Part shown: piece by piece, positions 20,742-31,531 of the stretch
Position numbering within the stretch: position 1 is the first letter of the stretch
How the letters are laid out: each line of letters starts with the position of its first letter
Assembly: GCF_014529535.1 (NCBI RefSeq)
Contig: NW_023503584.1
Location: 1,806,311-1,870,310, forward strand
DNA: 64,000 nucleotides
Direction: 5' to 3'
Source: Bradysia coprophila
Lineage: Eukaryota > Arthropoda > Insecta > Diptera > Sciaridae
The notes under the pieces: generated by a model
Seen by the model: only the letters and a program-made list of their open reading frames with translations
Told to the model about the DNA's origin: nothing
Databases searched by the model: none
Program-made: the position numbers and the translations under genes

Positions 20742-23700
20742 ATGTTCGTCTACCTAAGCAAAAAGGTATAGCGCGGTGTTCATGTAATTAATTAAAAGCA
20801 ACCAGACTTCTATCGTCTAAATAGATCGCAATACCGAACAACACAAGACTAAATTGCTTGTCTTGGAACAAAGATCAGGGATACATTGCTGTTGGTGGCG
20901 ATGATGGATTGGTTAAAGTACTTAAGTTGGAAGGATTATCGTCTTCAGCGCAAACGAAGGGTAGTCTGGCAGCATCAAGTAATCTATCGATGAACCAAAC
21001 ATTAGAAGGGCACAAAGCACCAGTGCAGGTAGTGACATGGAATGATTCGATGAGTAAGCTAACAACTTCCGATCGGGATGGGGTCATTATGGTTTGGATG
21101 TTATATAAGGTATGACAGCTTGTTGGTGGTGCAATGGGGGAAATGAATATAATCTGAGTTTACCGTAGGGCAATTGGTTTGAAGAAATGACGAATGATCG
21201 GAAAAAGTCTACTGTAAAGGGGATGGCTTGGCAAGCAGATGGTCAGAAAATATGCATTGTTTATGAAGACGGTGCGATAATCGTTGGAGCTGTTGATGGT
21301 AATCGTATTTGGGGTAAAGAATTGAAAAATACTCCGCTTACGGGTGTTCAATGGTGAGATTTGTCGCCTAAATCTTTGATGTTCCTTTGCTATACATGTC
21401 GTTACGAAGACTTGAGGGATGGTAATGTATATTTCCTAATAGGTCGCCAGACGGTCGATTACTGTTGTTTAGCCTAAAAAGCGGCGAGCTTCATCTGTAC
21501 GACAACCAAGGCAGCTTCGTTGTAAGTTGTGGAACTATGTCTTCGATACTAGGTCGACTCTAAATCTAACGTTTTTAACAACCAGATGAAGCTTAACATT
21601 CAATGCGTAAATTTGGCACCTTCGAGATATATGTACGTTGCTGCGATGTCATGGTACCATGGAAATGTATCACCGAATCGACCCACACTAGCGATTTGCT
21701 ACGAAATTGGGAAAATTCAACTGATGAGGAACGAAAACGATGACTGTGAGTTCGGGATTCTGTGTAGCAAATCGTTGTCCGCATCCAAAACAATTCAAAT
21801 TAATTTCCACAGTTCCTATAATCATTGACACTGACATGCAAGCGGTGGATTGTTTGTGGAATCACGACGGTTCAATTCTGGCGGTTTGTGGGATTCGGGC
21901 GGGTGCTGGTATTGAGCGGGAGTCTAATGTTGTAACGTTTTACACACCAATGGGAGAGGTATTGAATGGAAATGTGACCGGGAAGTTGTTGGTTTTATCG
22001 CATCCGTTTCTTTAGCATTTGCGAACCTTGAAAATCCCTGGCAAAGAAATAACAGCTTTGTCGTGGGAAGGCAAATCTCTCCGGATTGCTTTAGCTGTGG
22101 ACAGTTTCATTTATTTTGCCAATATTCGTCCGGATTACATGTGGTGCTATTTTGGCAAAACCGTTGCGTACTTAAATGCAGGTAATGATGATGCAGTTGT
22201 TACATTTTGGGATACGACATCCAATCAGGTAGGTTCAGAAATTTGCTCAAAATTGATCCAAGGGAAATCAATGGAAATGATCTAAACTCGATGCATCGTT
22301 AGTGCTTCTTGAAACAAGTCGACCCACCTCTCTGCATTGCCGCTACTTTGGAGCATTGTGTTATTGCGGTTGAATACTCACAGGTGACTCCAAAAGATCC
22401 GAATATTGTCGTCGAGACCCATTTCAAGGATAAGAAATATCAACTGCTCGTATGTAATGCCATCAGCACCACCGTTGACTGTAGGTTTAAACAATCGTGT
22501 TCGCATGCCTAAATCAATTATCAAAAAATTGTTTCCCAATCCAGCCAAATATACCGACTTGAAACCGCACTTCATAGCCATGAATTCACAGTACGTCGCA
22601 ATTGCATCGAAGGATCACTTCATGCTGTGGAACTATCACACACCCAAAGGTTTCTCCAACATTCACGGTGCGAAAGCGCGCAAAGACAAACGTTTCCATA
22701 TTGACGATACGCCATCCGGTGTGGTCGAAGTACTAAACGATTTGGATAAGGGCGGATATGAGCCTCCAATCAACCGCAACTCTACAACTGATCCGATTTG
22801 CTGTTTAGCAATGTCAGACAAGCTGCTACTTATTGGCAGAGAATCAGGATCGGTCATCGAGTATACCATACCGCATGTTGCTGTTAGAAATCGGCATGCA
22901 ATGTCCCATCGGCCGATTAAAATGTCGATTAATTCGAATTCGAGCCGTGCAGCAGTAATCGATTCGGTGGGTGTGCTCTCTACGATTGATCTAATTGATC
23001 CGAAGGACGGCAGTCGCGGCAACTTGATGAATGACGGAAAAATTGAGAGAAAAGATGTGTGGGCAATGTGTTGGGCGAAAGATAATCCACACCTGCTAGC
23101 TCTGATGGAGAAAACCAGAATGTATGTACTGCGTGGAGCCGATCCTGAAGAGCCGATCTCCTGTTCCGGATATATCTGCAATTTCGAGGATTTAGAAATA
23201 ACGGGAGTGCTGTTGGATGATCTTGTTAATGGATCATCTGTACCGGATAGTGGTGAGCACCTACTACAATTGAGAGTGAAATCGTTGAGGGATACCGAAG
23301 AGCTGTTGGCCCATGTCGGTGTAGCAGAAGCTAAGCAGTTCATTGAAGACAATCCTCATCCAAGGTTTTTATTTTCAATTTTATTGTTCTCAGAACTGTA
23401 ATTCTCATCAGATTTACCTTACTGTTAAGATTGTGGCGGCTTTTGGCAGAAGCATCGTTGAAGAAATTAGATTTGGAAACAGCAGAAGGAGCTTTTGTTC
23501 GATGTGCTAACTATCCGGGACTTCAGTTGATAAAACGGCTACGAAACATTCAGAATGAAAATCTTCAGAAGGTAAATTAAGGATGAAAAAGATCCCGCGG
23601 ATTGAAATGACGCCACTTTTCTGTACAGGCAGAAGTATCAGCATTCTTTGGAGATTTCGAAGAGGCGGAAAAGTTGTACATGGACGAGGATCGAAGAGAC

Positions 23701-25073
23701 TTGGCAATTGGCTTAAGACAAACTCTATGCGACTGGTTTCGAACAGTTCAACTGTATCGAATGAGGTAGATTGATTCCAATACGTTTTACCAAGCGACGA
23801 AACTCATGAATCATTCTCCAACCTAGTCCCGGAATATCGGACCAACAGATGGAGAAAGTGTGGCAAGAGATTGGAAACCATTTCTCTAATCTGCGGTCGT
23901 GGGAAAGTGCTAAAGAGTACTACGACAAAGCACACCACATTGAGGGACTAATTGATGCGCTATACCAACTGGAAAAATACGACGAACTAGAAGGATGCAT
24001 CCAGAGACTGGGCGAAAAGAACCCTCTGCTGGGGAAATTAGGTCAAATGTTAGCTTCAGTTGGTATGTTGTCTTAAATCCGCATTGATACCCCGCCTGTT
24101 ATGCTTACCAATCATTTTTTCAGGCATGTGTGACCAAGCTGTGGCTGCATACATTAGATTGGGCGACGTAAAGTCGGCAGTGAATACATGCGTGAATCTT
24201 AAACAGTGGGGGCAAGCTGTCGAGTTGGCCCAGAAATACAAAATGCCCCAGATCGGAACACTACTGGGAAAGCATGCCGCTCAATTGTTGCAAGAAAATC
24301 GTCTACCCGAGGCCATTGAATTGCAGCGTAAGGCTGGTCGATATTTGGATGCAGCCCGTTTGATGACAAAATTAGCCGAAGGAGAAGTAGAGAAGAAATC
24401 GAACTTGTTGCGCGTCAAGAAAATTTACATTCTCGCCGGACTGTTGGTGGAAGAACAGTTGAGAGTGCAATCGTCGCTGTTGGGCAGCACAAGATTGTCG
24501 GTTTTATCCAATCTCTCGCCGGAGGACTCAGTTTTGGTCGAACAGATCTGGCACCATGCGAACGCCTATCATTTTATGTTACTTGCACAGCGACAATTGC
24601 GATCTGGTTTGATGCACAGTGCAGTGCTAACGTCACTGCGACTTCGTGATTTCGAAGATGTTCTAGACGTGGAAGATATCTACAATTTGCTCGCATTGGC
24701 CAGTTGTGCCGATCGATCGTTCGGGACGTGTTCGAAGGCTTTCATCAAATTAGAATCTCTCGAAGAGATACCAGAACAACGGCGTCAGGAGTATGAGGAG
24801 TTAGCGGTGAACATTTTTTCGAAAAATGAACCGAATGATAGTCGAACCGATCGCGTTGATTGTTTTGTTTGCGAAGCATTGGTACCGAATTGGTGTTCGT
24901 CGTGTCTAAATTGTGGAACACATTTTCCTGCCTGCATTGCATCCGGAAAGTCGTTGATGTCGCCGACAGAAGCATGGCAATGCAAGACATGCCATCATTG
25001 TGCATATCCAATGGAAATAGCGAACAGAGATACGTGTCCGCTGTGTCACAGTTTCATTTTAAAAACACTGTAA
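20742..25073 (+). CDS. Oseg4: WDR35 / IFT121, intraflagellar transport complex A subunit
   Basis: Thirteen exons: 20742-20765, 20825-21109, 21169-21353, 21443-21521, 21586-21745, 21813-21958, 22016-22228, 22303-22480, 22545-23364, 23430-23571, 23629-23765, 23827-24062 and 24124-25073. All phases match and the product is 1184 aa, the usual length. IFT-A trains carry cargo back along cilia and help import membrane proteins. The N-terminal half is WD40 propellers (for example [44 protein letters not shown]). The C-terminal half is a TPR-like helical solenoid ([39 protein letters not shown]). It ends in a cysteine-rich zinc-binding tail with CxxC pairs (CFVC, CSSC, CKTC, CPLC). Exon 1 encodes only MFVYLSKK. 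An RFX X-box precedes it. Confidence 0.95.
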
Positions 25074-25121
25074 ACCGGTCAGGCGACAATACAAAAGCAG
25101 ATCTCATCTGTTCAAACGAGT

Positions 25122-25127
25122 TTTATT
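25122..25127 (-). terminator. Poly(A) signal for boca
   Basis: AATAAA on the minus strand, 89 bp past the boca stop codon and only about 50 bp past the end of the convergent WDR35 coding region, so the two 3' UTRs probably overlap. Confidence 0.5.
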
Positions 25128-25215
25128 TTGCGCTCGAAAAGTACCCAACGGGAATGTCAACCTCAGACTTGAATGGAATCACGTAACTTTCGCGAACGTT
25201 CAAAGTGCGGTGTCG

Positions 25216-25871
25216 CTACAGTTCATCTTTCTTGCCCGAATATTTTCCGTTGTAAACCTTATTCTCAATCGTGACCGATTCGCATTTTTCCTGATCGACC
25301 AAAAAGTCCTTAGCTTCCCATGCCTGAGCGCCGTCCTTGAACATGAATATTGCTCTATTGTCATCGACCATGTATCTTTCAGCCTGAATGTGATTGTTCC
25401 ACAGACTCGTTTGCCACAATTTCGTTATCGTTTCGGCTTCATCCCTCGTTGGATTGCCCATAACACTGACGAATGTCATCAACGTCTTTCCTTTCTTCGT
25501 TAGTTTCAGCAAATTTTCTGGATTTGACATGTCCACTTGATTGAAGTCGATTTGTGGCGATGGACGAAGATGCTCGGGAAGTTCATCGGGTTCGAGTGGT
25601 TCTTCATCTTCCTGAGATGGAAAAACCAATTATTATTTTTTGGGGAAAATTAGTCGAGCTGAACTGATAAGACTGTCGAAAGAATAGATGCAATGCGTGG
25701 AGGCGTATTCCTTACCTCCCATTGATCCAACAACCGCTCCATATCGGCATCATTGAAGTCTCGTATATCTTTCTTGGCCCAACTTGGCTTGTTTTTCTCG
25801 TCTGCCTTTTTACCGTGCGAAACTAAGATAATTGCAAAGCAGCACAGCCAAAGCAAGAGATTGAACTTCAT
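25216..25871 (-). CDS. boca: Boca / MESD, ER chaperone for LDL-receptor family proteins
   Basis: Two exons, 25871-25716 and 25611-25216, joined in phase 0 to give 183 aa. Boca/MESD resides in the ER and folds the beta-propeller/EGF modules of LDLR-family receptors (Arrow/LRP, yolkless), so it is needed for Wingless signalling and yolk uptake. I chose the ATG at 25871 because it has a perfect CAAA-ATG context and opens a signal peptide (MKFNLLLWLCCFAIILVSHG). The family signatures follow: WAKKDIRDFNDADMERLLDQ, then the folding core with TFVSVMGNPTRDEAETITKL and WNNHIQAERYMVDDNRAIF. The C-terminal end is the ER retrieval signal KDEL. It is convergent with WDR35 (143 bp between stops) and divergent from Rpe. 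Confidence 0.96.
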
Positions 25872-26148
25872 TTTGAGTGTGAAATTCAATTGAATTGAAA
25901 CTTGATTTGTTTACGATGAACTGGTGTTCATTGGAGGTTAAAATTGACGTGTCGGCGTAGTGTCGTCATTCAAAACATTGAAATGCCAACGTATCAGCTG
26001 TTCACAAACAAAAGGAAATGTCAAACTTAATGGTAGTGTAGATTGGCAAGCTTTATCAACAAAGTCATCTCAATAATCAACTGCACACCATCAACAAACG
26101 TGTATCAGAATATCAGAGATATCCTGTCAACAAGGTCAACAACCAACG
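25872..26148. promoter_or_regulatory. Bidirectional promoter region between boca and Rpe
   Basis: Only 277 bp separate the two divergent start codons, with no room for separate promoters of normal size. No TATA box is obvious. GC-rich ACGTGTCGGCGTAG stands out near 25950. Confidence 0.55.
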
Positions 26149-26942
26149 ATGAAAGCGAAAATTGGTCCATCGATTCTAAATGCTGATTTATCTCAGCTGT
26201 ACGAAGAGTCGGACAAATTGCTGCAGAATGGTGCCGATTACTTGCATTTAGATGTCATGGACGGTCATTTCGTACCTAACCTAACGTTCGGCCATCCAGT
26301 GGTCAAGTGTTTGCGAAACAAAATCAAAGAGGCCTTCTTCGAAACGCACATGATGGTATCGAAGCCAGAGGAATGGGTTGAAAGTATGGCTGATGCCGGT
26401 GTTGATCAGTAAGGAGATAAAATGATTGGCCGCAAACTGACACTCATTCGCTGTCATTCACTTTCACTTAGATATACATTCCACATCGAACCGGTTCAGG
26501 GTCAGGTAGCAAAGATTTGTCGTCAGGTTCGCGAGGCTGGTATGAAAGTCGGCTTAGCACTGAAGCCCGGAACGGAAGTCGAAGTTGTGAAAGAATTCAT
26601 TCCGTTGGCTGATATGATTCTGATCATGACTGTGGAGCCGGGATTCGGCGGTCAAAAGTTTATGGCCGATATGATGCCCAAGGTGAAATGGTTGCGTGAC
26701 AACTATCCGCAATTGGACATTGAAGTGGACGGTGGTGTCGGACCGGATACAATACATGCGTGCGCCAATGTAAGAGAAATTTTCCATTTTTGTCTCGAAC
26801 TTGAATCTACGGCCTGTTTGAATTTTCGTTTCAGGCTGGTGCTAATATGATCGTTTCCGGATCGGCTATCATTCGAGCCGACAACCAGAAGGAGGTTATA
26901 ACGTTGCTGAAGAAGACCGTTGAAGGTGTGATCAATGGTTGA
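26149..26942 (+). CDS. Rpe: Ribulose-phosphate 3-epimerase
   Basis: Three exons, 26149-26408, 26472-26769 and 26835-26942, phases 2 and 0, 221 aa. The enzyme interconverts ribulose 5-phosphate and xylulose 5-phosphate in the cytosolic pentose phosphate pathway. It is a TIM barrel with a bound divalent metal. The sequence shows the family motifs in order: [12 protein letters not shown] (N-terminal strand with catalytic Ser/Asp region), [17 protein letters not shown] (metal-binding His and catalytic Asp), [11 protein letters not shown], the [11 protein letters not shown] strand, [19 protein letters not shown], the second catalytic Asp in [10 protein letters not shown], and [11 protein letters not shown] binding phosphate. 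Length is normal. Start in a CAACG-ATG context. It shares its upstream region with boca. Confidence 0.97.
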
Positions 26943-27484
26943 TGGAGTGATCAATGGTTGAAGGAATTGCTTATGCACTGGGTGTTGGGAAGATGCTGTG
27001 GCTATGTTCGAATTTTTTATATTTTTCTAATTACAAAGATGGAAATGTTCGAAAGTTGTTTGTCTCTAATGACGGTCATTGACCCTTTCGTGTGCTAGGC
27101 TGGGTCGACATTTATCAGCAATGAGATCCCTGTTTACCTTTTAGCGAGAGCCGAATTTACATAAGAATCGTAAAGTCTACAATTCACCAATCGAAATAAC
27201 TCTCCTCTCACAGACAGGCCAGGCGGTGTAACATGATCCACCGATTCACCATAGTAGTAAACACAGTTCAGTAAAAGCTACAAGAAAATTTATTTCGAAT
27301 CATTGTGGTTTAGCTGATGCTCCATTGAGACCAATTAGACACATTATAATTCTATGCAACTGATGGATGTTTGAATACAAAAAGAAAGAGGTCCCACGTC
27401 CAGTCAACAACATAATCATCACTCCAATTGAATATGCTCATCAAAAAAAACAATTTTTCATACTCTCTGTATAGTCAGCTCTGC
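26943..27484. other. Convergent 3' region of Rpe and Hop
   Basis: No gene. A minus-strand AATAAA at 27289-27294 is a candidate Hop poly(A) signal, 191 bp beyond its stop. Short imperfect direct repeat GTTGATGGAGTGATCAATGG follows the Rpe stop. Confidence 0.45.
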
Positions 27485-29507
27485 TTAGTGAATTTGAATA
27501 ATGCCCGACTCCAGCAGCTTTTGGATCTTGCCTGAAAGAGAGAAGAAAACAAAAAATATCAAAAACTGACTCGACGAACATTTGCGGGACTTGTAGCCGC
27601 TCGCAAACACATACCTGCGATCTCTGGATTCTTTAGATGATCCTGTACGGCCTTCGGGTCACTTTGCATCTGATTCAAGATCATTCTCATGGCTGGATCT
27701 TTAAGAATTTGTTGCACCTCCGGATCGGTCATAGCCTTCTGCCACGTCTCTTGTGGATTGCTGTGAACAGCCATCGTGCACGAACGGTATCCCTCCACGG
27801 CTTCCGTGTTATTCGGATCGATTTCGATCGCCTTTTGATATGCGGCTAGAGCTTTCGAAGACTTTTGCATTCCTTGCAGGATTTTTCCCTTACGTATCCA
27901 GCCCTTGATGAATTTGTCGTCTAACGTTGTGCACATATCGCAGTCCTTCAATCCCAGATCGAATGCAGCTAATTTCGTGTAGCATGCCGCGCGGTTGCTG
28001 TACAGTTTCGGATCTTCTGGATTTCGTTTGATGGCTTCGGAGTAATGTTTGATAGCCGTGCTGAATTCACCTTTCTTGAAAAATTCGTTGCCTAATTCCT
28101 TCTCCTCTTCGGCTTTGACTGGATCGACGTACGCCTTCAATTCCTCTTCTTTAATCTTCTTATCGATTTGGCTCAAAATCGTTTTCACTTCCGGAGTGCG
28201 ATGCTCGGACATTGATTTTTCGAAGTAAGTCTTGGCCGTTTTCCAATTTTCCATTTTCTTGTAAGCGTTGCCGATACGCGAAAACGCCTTTGCTATCAAC
28301 TTAAAATCAGCCCGGTTCTCACGTCCAATTTCGATGCCCTTCTCGCACGTTGAGATGCACTTTTCGTAATCCTTCTGTTCGAAGTAGACGGCAGCTGTGT
28401 TGTTGTAGAATGTTATATCAGTCGGATCGTGTTCCATGGCCTCGTTGTAGTGTTTGAGTGCCGTCTCAAAGTCTTTCTTTTTGTAGGCATCGTTTCCGAG
28501 AATTTTCGATTTCTTTGCTAATTTTTGGTTTTCGGTAAGGTTAACGTCCTCATCTTTTGGAGGTGAAGCCGCCTTTGGTGCTGGCTTTGGCGGAGCACTT
28601 GTTGCTTGCGGTGAACTGGGATCGACTTCCATGTAATTTGAAAACATTGATAGCAGCGATTGCTTGGCCTCTGCGGATCCTTGAAGGAGGGCAGCGTTGG
28701 TTGGGTCTTGCTTCAAACCTGAAATGACAGAAACCCTTTTGTTAGCGAGTAGTCAACAGTGTTATTGACAGGAAAATTAACGATAAACCGCCACTGAATG
28801 CAATAATGAATATAGCGAAAAGTAGGGATGTTCCAACTGAAGAAGTACAAGATTCGGATGCGCTAGTAATAGAAATAGATGACTCCTAAATCAAGAATGT
28901 CACCAAAAGGATGACAGCACATTTTCAATGGAATCTATTCCTTCATCATTGAACTACCTATTATCAAGTGACTTGTTTCGAGTTTTAGACTTCATTTGTT
29001 GGAGAACATACGTTTTACTATAATACGACCACTATATTGAAAGCTGGTCGTTTATTCCCAAAGTCGGTGTCAACAACAGATAAGAACGGAAAATTTACCT
29101 TCTCCATAGGCCGTCAAAGCGTCACCATACTTCTGCATAAACGATAGCGCCGATCCTTTTCGCGAATATCCTTTCACCCATGTTGGATTCAATTCGATCG
29201 TTTTGTTAGCGTCCTGCAGAGCTTCCTCGTATTTACCGGCTTTTACGTACGCAGCAGATCTGTTACTGTACAGCACATGATTTTTATCGTCCAACTGAAT
29301 TGCTTTTGTGTAGATTTCGATCGCTTGATCGTAATTCTCGCTCGAAAGTGCAGCGTTCCCTTGTTCTTTCAACAGATTGATCTGAATTTTGAGGGAAAAA
29401 AGGATAAACAACAACAACAAATGCACGAGTTTCATATAAAATGACAAAATTTGTGCTTCGAAATCATTTTGTAGAGTTCTTACCATTGTTGCTGTATCCT
29501 GCTCCAT
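27485..29507 (-). CDS. Hop: Hop / STIP1, Hsp70-Hsp90 organising co-chaperone
   Basis: Four exons: 29507-29484, 29381-29099, 28718-27615 and 27531-27485, 485 aa, all phases matching. Hop links Hsp70 and Hsp90 through TPR domains that bind their EEVD tails, passing client proteins between them. TPR1 is about residues 6-105 (GNAALSSENYDQAIEIYTKA, NRSAAY). The low-complexity linker with repeated PKP/APPK is at about 120-160. TPR2A begins at GNDAYKKKDFETALKHYNEA, TPR2B at GNEFFKKGEFSTAIKHYSEA. The C-terminal DP2 domain (DPEVQQILKDPAMRMILNQM) ends KIQKLLESGIIQIH. There is no DP1 domain between TPR1 and TPR2A. From memory the fly protein (about 490 aa) is likewise shorter than human STIP1 (543 aa), so this is probably a dipteran trait and not damage. 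Exon 1 encodes just MEQDTATM. Confidence 0.96.
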
Positions 29508-31531
29508 ATTTTCCAAGTAATTTATTGTTCAATTCACGAATTGCTTTAGTTATCCACTTCAGTTTACGTTTCTTTGTCGGTTTATTTGATACTGTAACTT
29601 GAAACACCTTTTTCTCTGCTCAATGGAAAGTTCAAGAATAATCACGAAAATGTTTCATTAAACTTCACATTCAGCTTTGTACTAGATGACAACTGCATTA
29701 GCATAGAAAAAAACAGCAGAGAAATGAAAACGTTGTTGTGGCATGATTAGAGAGATGATAAGTTGAAGCGTGACACATCGGGGAAAAAATCTAAACTTCT
29801 AAAAAAAATTAGGAATTTGCTTTTGCTGCGAATTTTTCTATTTAACAAAAACATCCGTTGGCCTATATAGAACAATTATACCACAATTATTTTCAATATT
29901 ATTTTTACGCTCTCATAGACTTTGGCAAACCTCGTTGGTCAACAGAGATATTTTCATGATCAACTATAGATCACTAAAATGACCGCTGGCGTGACGATCG
30001 ACGGTTCGGTTTTGTGTGCAAACTAATGACAACCAACTTTGCTTCTAAGGGAATTCCCCGTATTTAACTCATTTACATTCATTTCAAAGAATTGGACGCA
30101 CTCACTTATTCATTATTATGTGAAATTGTGAAGTTGGTTTCAATTAGTTTGCACACTTTTCCCCACCAGTCCTCACGTTTCCGTCATCAGTTTCACCAAA
30201 CGAAGAGATCTATAAGTGTTATAACCAGTTTTTTCAGAACCTTGATTCATTGGAAGTGGATCCCTCGACCTAGATTCACCCAACTTCACTTAGATTCACC
30301 TAGCTACATTTAGTTTCCCCTAGGAGTGCTAACACAATTCTGGTTGGAAGTGTCAGTATGGTTAAGAGTGTCATTGATGTTTGAGTCTTAGTTTGGTCGA
30401 GTTTAATGTGTCAGTGTGGTTAAGATTTTCAGTGTATATCAGGCGAAGCCCGGGTAACAGTGCTAGAGCTAGTTTAAAATAAAATGGGAAAAACACAAGA
30501 ACGACAAGAAGTCAACCATAACTTTTTATAGTGTTTGAGCGTTTTTCCCCTCAAAATCATTCAACTAGAATGTATAGGTTTCTTCCAAGGCCATTCAAAA
30601 TGTCAATCGTCATCCACAGAGAAGGCAACACAACCTCACTTTGAAGTTTCAACGAACAAATTTTTTTCAAGTTGCGGTTATGTTTGCTTCTGTGGATGCT
30701 CTCGTTCGTTTTCGGCTTGTCAAAATTCGTTTTTACCGTACGATGGAAGAAACCTATAATCGAAAATTATTCTTCTGTGATGTGTGAAATACGTCATTCC
30801 CCTATTTTCTTGTGTCGTTTTCGCTTAATATTGTTACACTCTCTCTGGTACTCAATATGATTTCCGTGCATCCCGTGCATTTTAGTGCTACTGCGCTTTA
30901 GTACAATTTCATCCAACGACACATTTCCGATAACATGTTTTTACAATAATTTTGTGTTTTACCAATGCAAAATGCTCAATTTCTCCACGAATCTATTTGT
31001 GTGACTAATGTTTATTGTTACGATTGTCCTCGAACCTGTATGCTATGAACAAACTACCAAAATAATGCGACGTAGAATAGAAAAGCATTGAACTGTAACG
31101 ACAATATTTTCTCGTTGCGTAAAGTACTATCGTTTCGAAATTGTGTCTGACATTTGAGAGAATCTGGAGAATGACAAAGAGCGATAATAAAAAGTGTTTA
31201 TGATAAACTACAGTACACAGAAGTACACAGTATCTTTTGGACATATTTAGCAAAATCCCCGGTGTTTAAGTGATTTATTAATTGCAAAAGATAGCCAATA
31301 TTGTTATTCATTAAGTGGAAATCGAAAGGACTAGTGTTACTTGCCAGCCAAGGCGATTTTGGCCCAACTTTTTTGGGTGCAAAATAATTTCCTCACCGTG
31401 AAATGATGTCATCAATTTTGTGCGGTGTACGATTAGAACAAGAACATTTTTGAGTGTGTTTACATTCGGAAAAACAGAATTGTATGGTTTTTATCGTAAT
31501 TAAAACGTGTGAAGGTTAAACTAGTGGAAAA
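29508..31531. other. Intergenic region between Hop and Vps13, no gene seen
   Basis: Divergent upstream regions of Hop (minus) and Vps13 (plus). Contains a scrap of the 210-449 MITE end near 30215-30244 and a degenerate run of GATTCACCTAG/TTCACTTAG at 30270-30320. Short frames here lack domains. Confidence 0.4.

Noticed and set aside
22440..22560. Apparent frameshift in WDR35 near 22480
   Set aside because: Resolved by a 64-base GT-AG intron (22481-22544) that restores the family sequence VD-S-KYTDL in frame.
22663..23352. 229-codon open frame antisense to WDR35 exon 9
   Set aside because: A shadow of the strongly coding opposite strand with serine-rich composition, no start context and no splice partners.
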